Shown here one piece after another: positions 5,455 to 5,731 of a stretch of DNA of 5,731 nt (its first letter is position 1; the number at the start of each line of letters is the position of its first letter). Source of the DNA: an uncultured Collinsella sp. (GTDB lineage: Bacteria > Actinomycetota > Coriobacteriia > Coriobacteriales > Coriobacteriaceae); the NCBI GenBank assembly GCA_902479205.1, contig CABSNX010000127.1, positions 1 to 5,731 of the forward strand. The letters are read 5' to 3'. The position numbers and the translations under genes were made by a program. The notes beneath the pieces are model-generated. The model searched no databases and was not told the origin of the DNA. It saw only the letters and a program-made list of their open reading frames with translations.

Positions 5455-5486
5455 GTAGCTAAAGAGCCCCGTCCTAAATTAGCTGC
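5455..5486 (+). repeat. Class B REP-like element, copy 4, abutting the DUF1667 stop codon
   Basis: It begins GTAGCTAAAGAGCCCCGTCC and ends AGCTGC, differing from the reverse complement of copy 1 by one deleted base and a few substitutions. AGCTAA and TTAGCT near the ends can pair. It touches the TAA of the - strand gene at 5487-5489, so it lies in that gene's 3' untranslated region and may help end transcription, although its - strand T-run is only three bases. Confidence 0.7.
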
Positions 5487-5731
5487 TTAGGCTGGGTCGA
5501 TGTCCATGCTGGCAATTAGGTCGATGTTGGTGTTGAGGAGGTTCTCCAGCACGACGTCGCCCATGCGGACGGGGGCTTCGATGACCAGGCCGCGGATGAG
5601 GTCCATGACCTGGACGTGAAGTGCCAGCGGGATGGCTTCGGCCGTGCGCACGGGCAGCAGCGCCTCGTCGCCGCCGGATACGGCAACGGTGGTGGTGAGC
5701 ACGCGCATGGGGCAGGTGAGTTCCTGATGCG
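5487..5731 (-). CDS. DUF1667 domain protein, N-terminus beyond the window
   Basis: Eighty C-terminal residues are visible, starting HQELTCPMRVLTTTVAV; the reading frame stays open to the window edge, so the Met at 5708 is internal. The pattern of an RVLTTTV strand, LLPVRTAEAIP, a helix MDLIRGLVIEAPV, then GDVVLENLLNTNIDLIAS matches the C-terminal two thirds of DUF1667 proteins (about 115-125 residues). The Cys-rich N-terminal half of the family, probably metal-binding, is missing. Biochemical function is unknown. In other bacteria the gene commonly follows genes for a GlpA-like dehydrogenase and an FAD/NAD-dependent oxidoreductase, which would lie to the right here; that is family knowledge and not seen. 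Confidence 0.85.
   Translation of the reverse strand, partial: HQELTCPMRVLTTTVAVSGGDEALLPVRTAEAIPLALHVQVMDLIRGLVIEAPVRMGDVVLENLLNTNIDLIASMDIDPA

Noticed and set aside
3494..5486. CRISPR array or retron
   Set aside because: The repeats are few, irregularly spaced and in mixed orientation without uniform spacers, and no cas or reverse transcriptase gene is present.

Overview
The window reads as one end of a draft contig from a GC-rich bacterium, most likely an actinobacterium of the class Coriobacteriia (Collinsella-like). That placement is inferred from the GC-rich codon choice, the protein flavour and the style of the intergenic repeats; no rRNA or other marker is present to prove it. The first 26 bases are not genomic. 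They match the Nextera/Tn5 sequencing adapter with one mismatch, so the window begins at an untrimmed contig edge.

Layout. A 5'-truncated valyl-tRNA synthetase gene (valS, + strand) comes first. After a 277-base gap holding a large nested hairpin and a terminator-like hairpin comes folC (+), for folylpolyglutamate/dihydrofolate synthase. A 351-base convergent gap follows, then a complete M24-family Xaa-Pro peptidase gene on the - strand. A 553-base gene-free stretch packed with palindromes follows that. The window ends inside a - strand gene for a DUF1667 protein whose start lies beyond the edge.

The genes are ordinary housekeeping functions: tRNA charging, folate polyglutamylation and peptide turnover, plus a small protein whose family usually sits beside glycerol-3-phosphate-dehydrogenase-like oxidoreductases. 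The four do not form one pathway. valS and folC are co-directional; the peptidase has its own good sigma70-type promoter.

The unusual part is the intergenic DNA. Both gaps flanking the peptidase gene hold copies of the same three repeat classes. Class A is a hairpin with fixed outer ends (TGCGGTGAAATA-like) and changing inner arms. Class B is a 32-33 base element with a GTAG/GCAG head and an imperfect palindrome, four copies, resembling REP sequences. Class D is a conserved 37-base core (34/37 identical) enclosed by long inverted repeats that differ completely between copies yet stay self-complementary. One further hairpin (class C, about 35 bp stem) sits between two inverted class B copies, and another nested palindrome (class E) separates valS from folC. 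Stem pairing kept while arm sequence changes suggests selection on structure or a mechanism that rebuilds the second arm. No transposase, reverse transcriptase or CRISPR array is in the window, so the source of these elements cannot be settled here.
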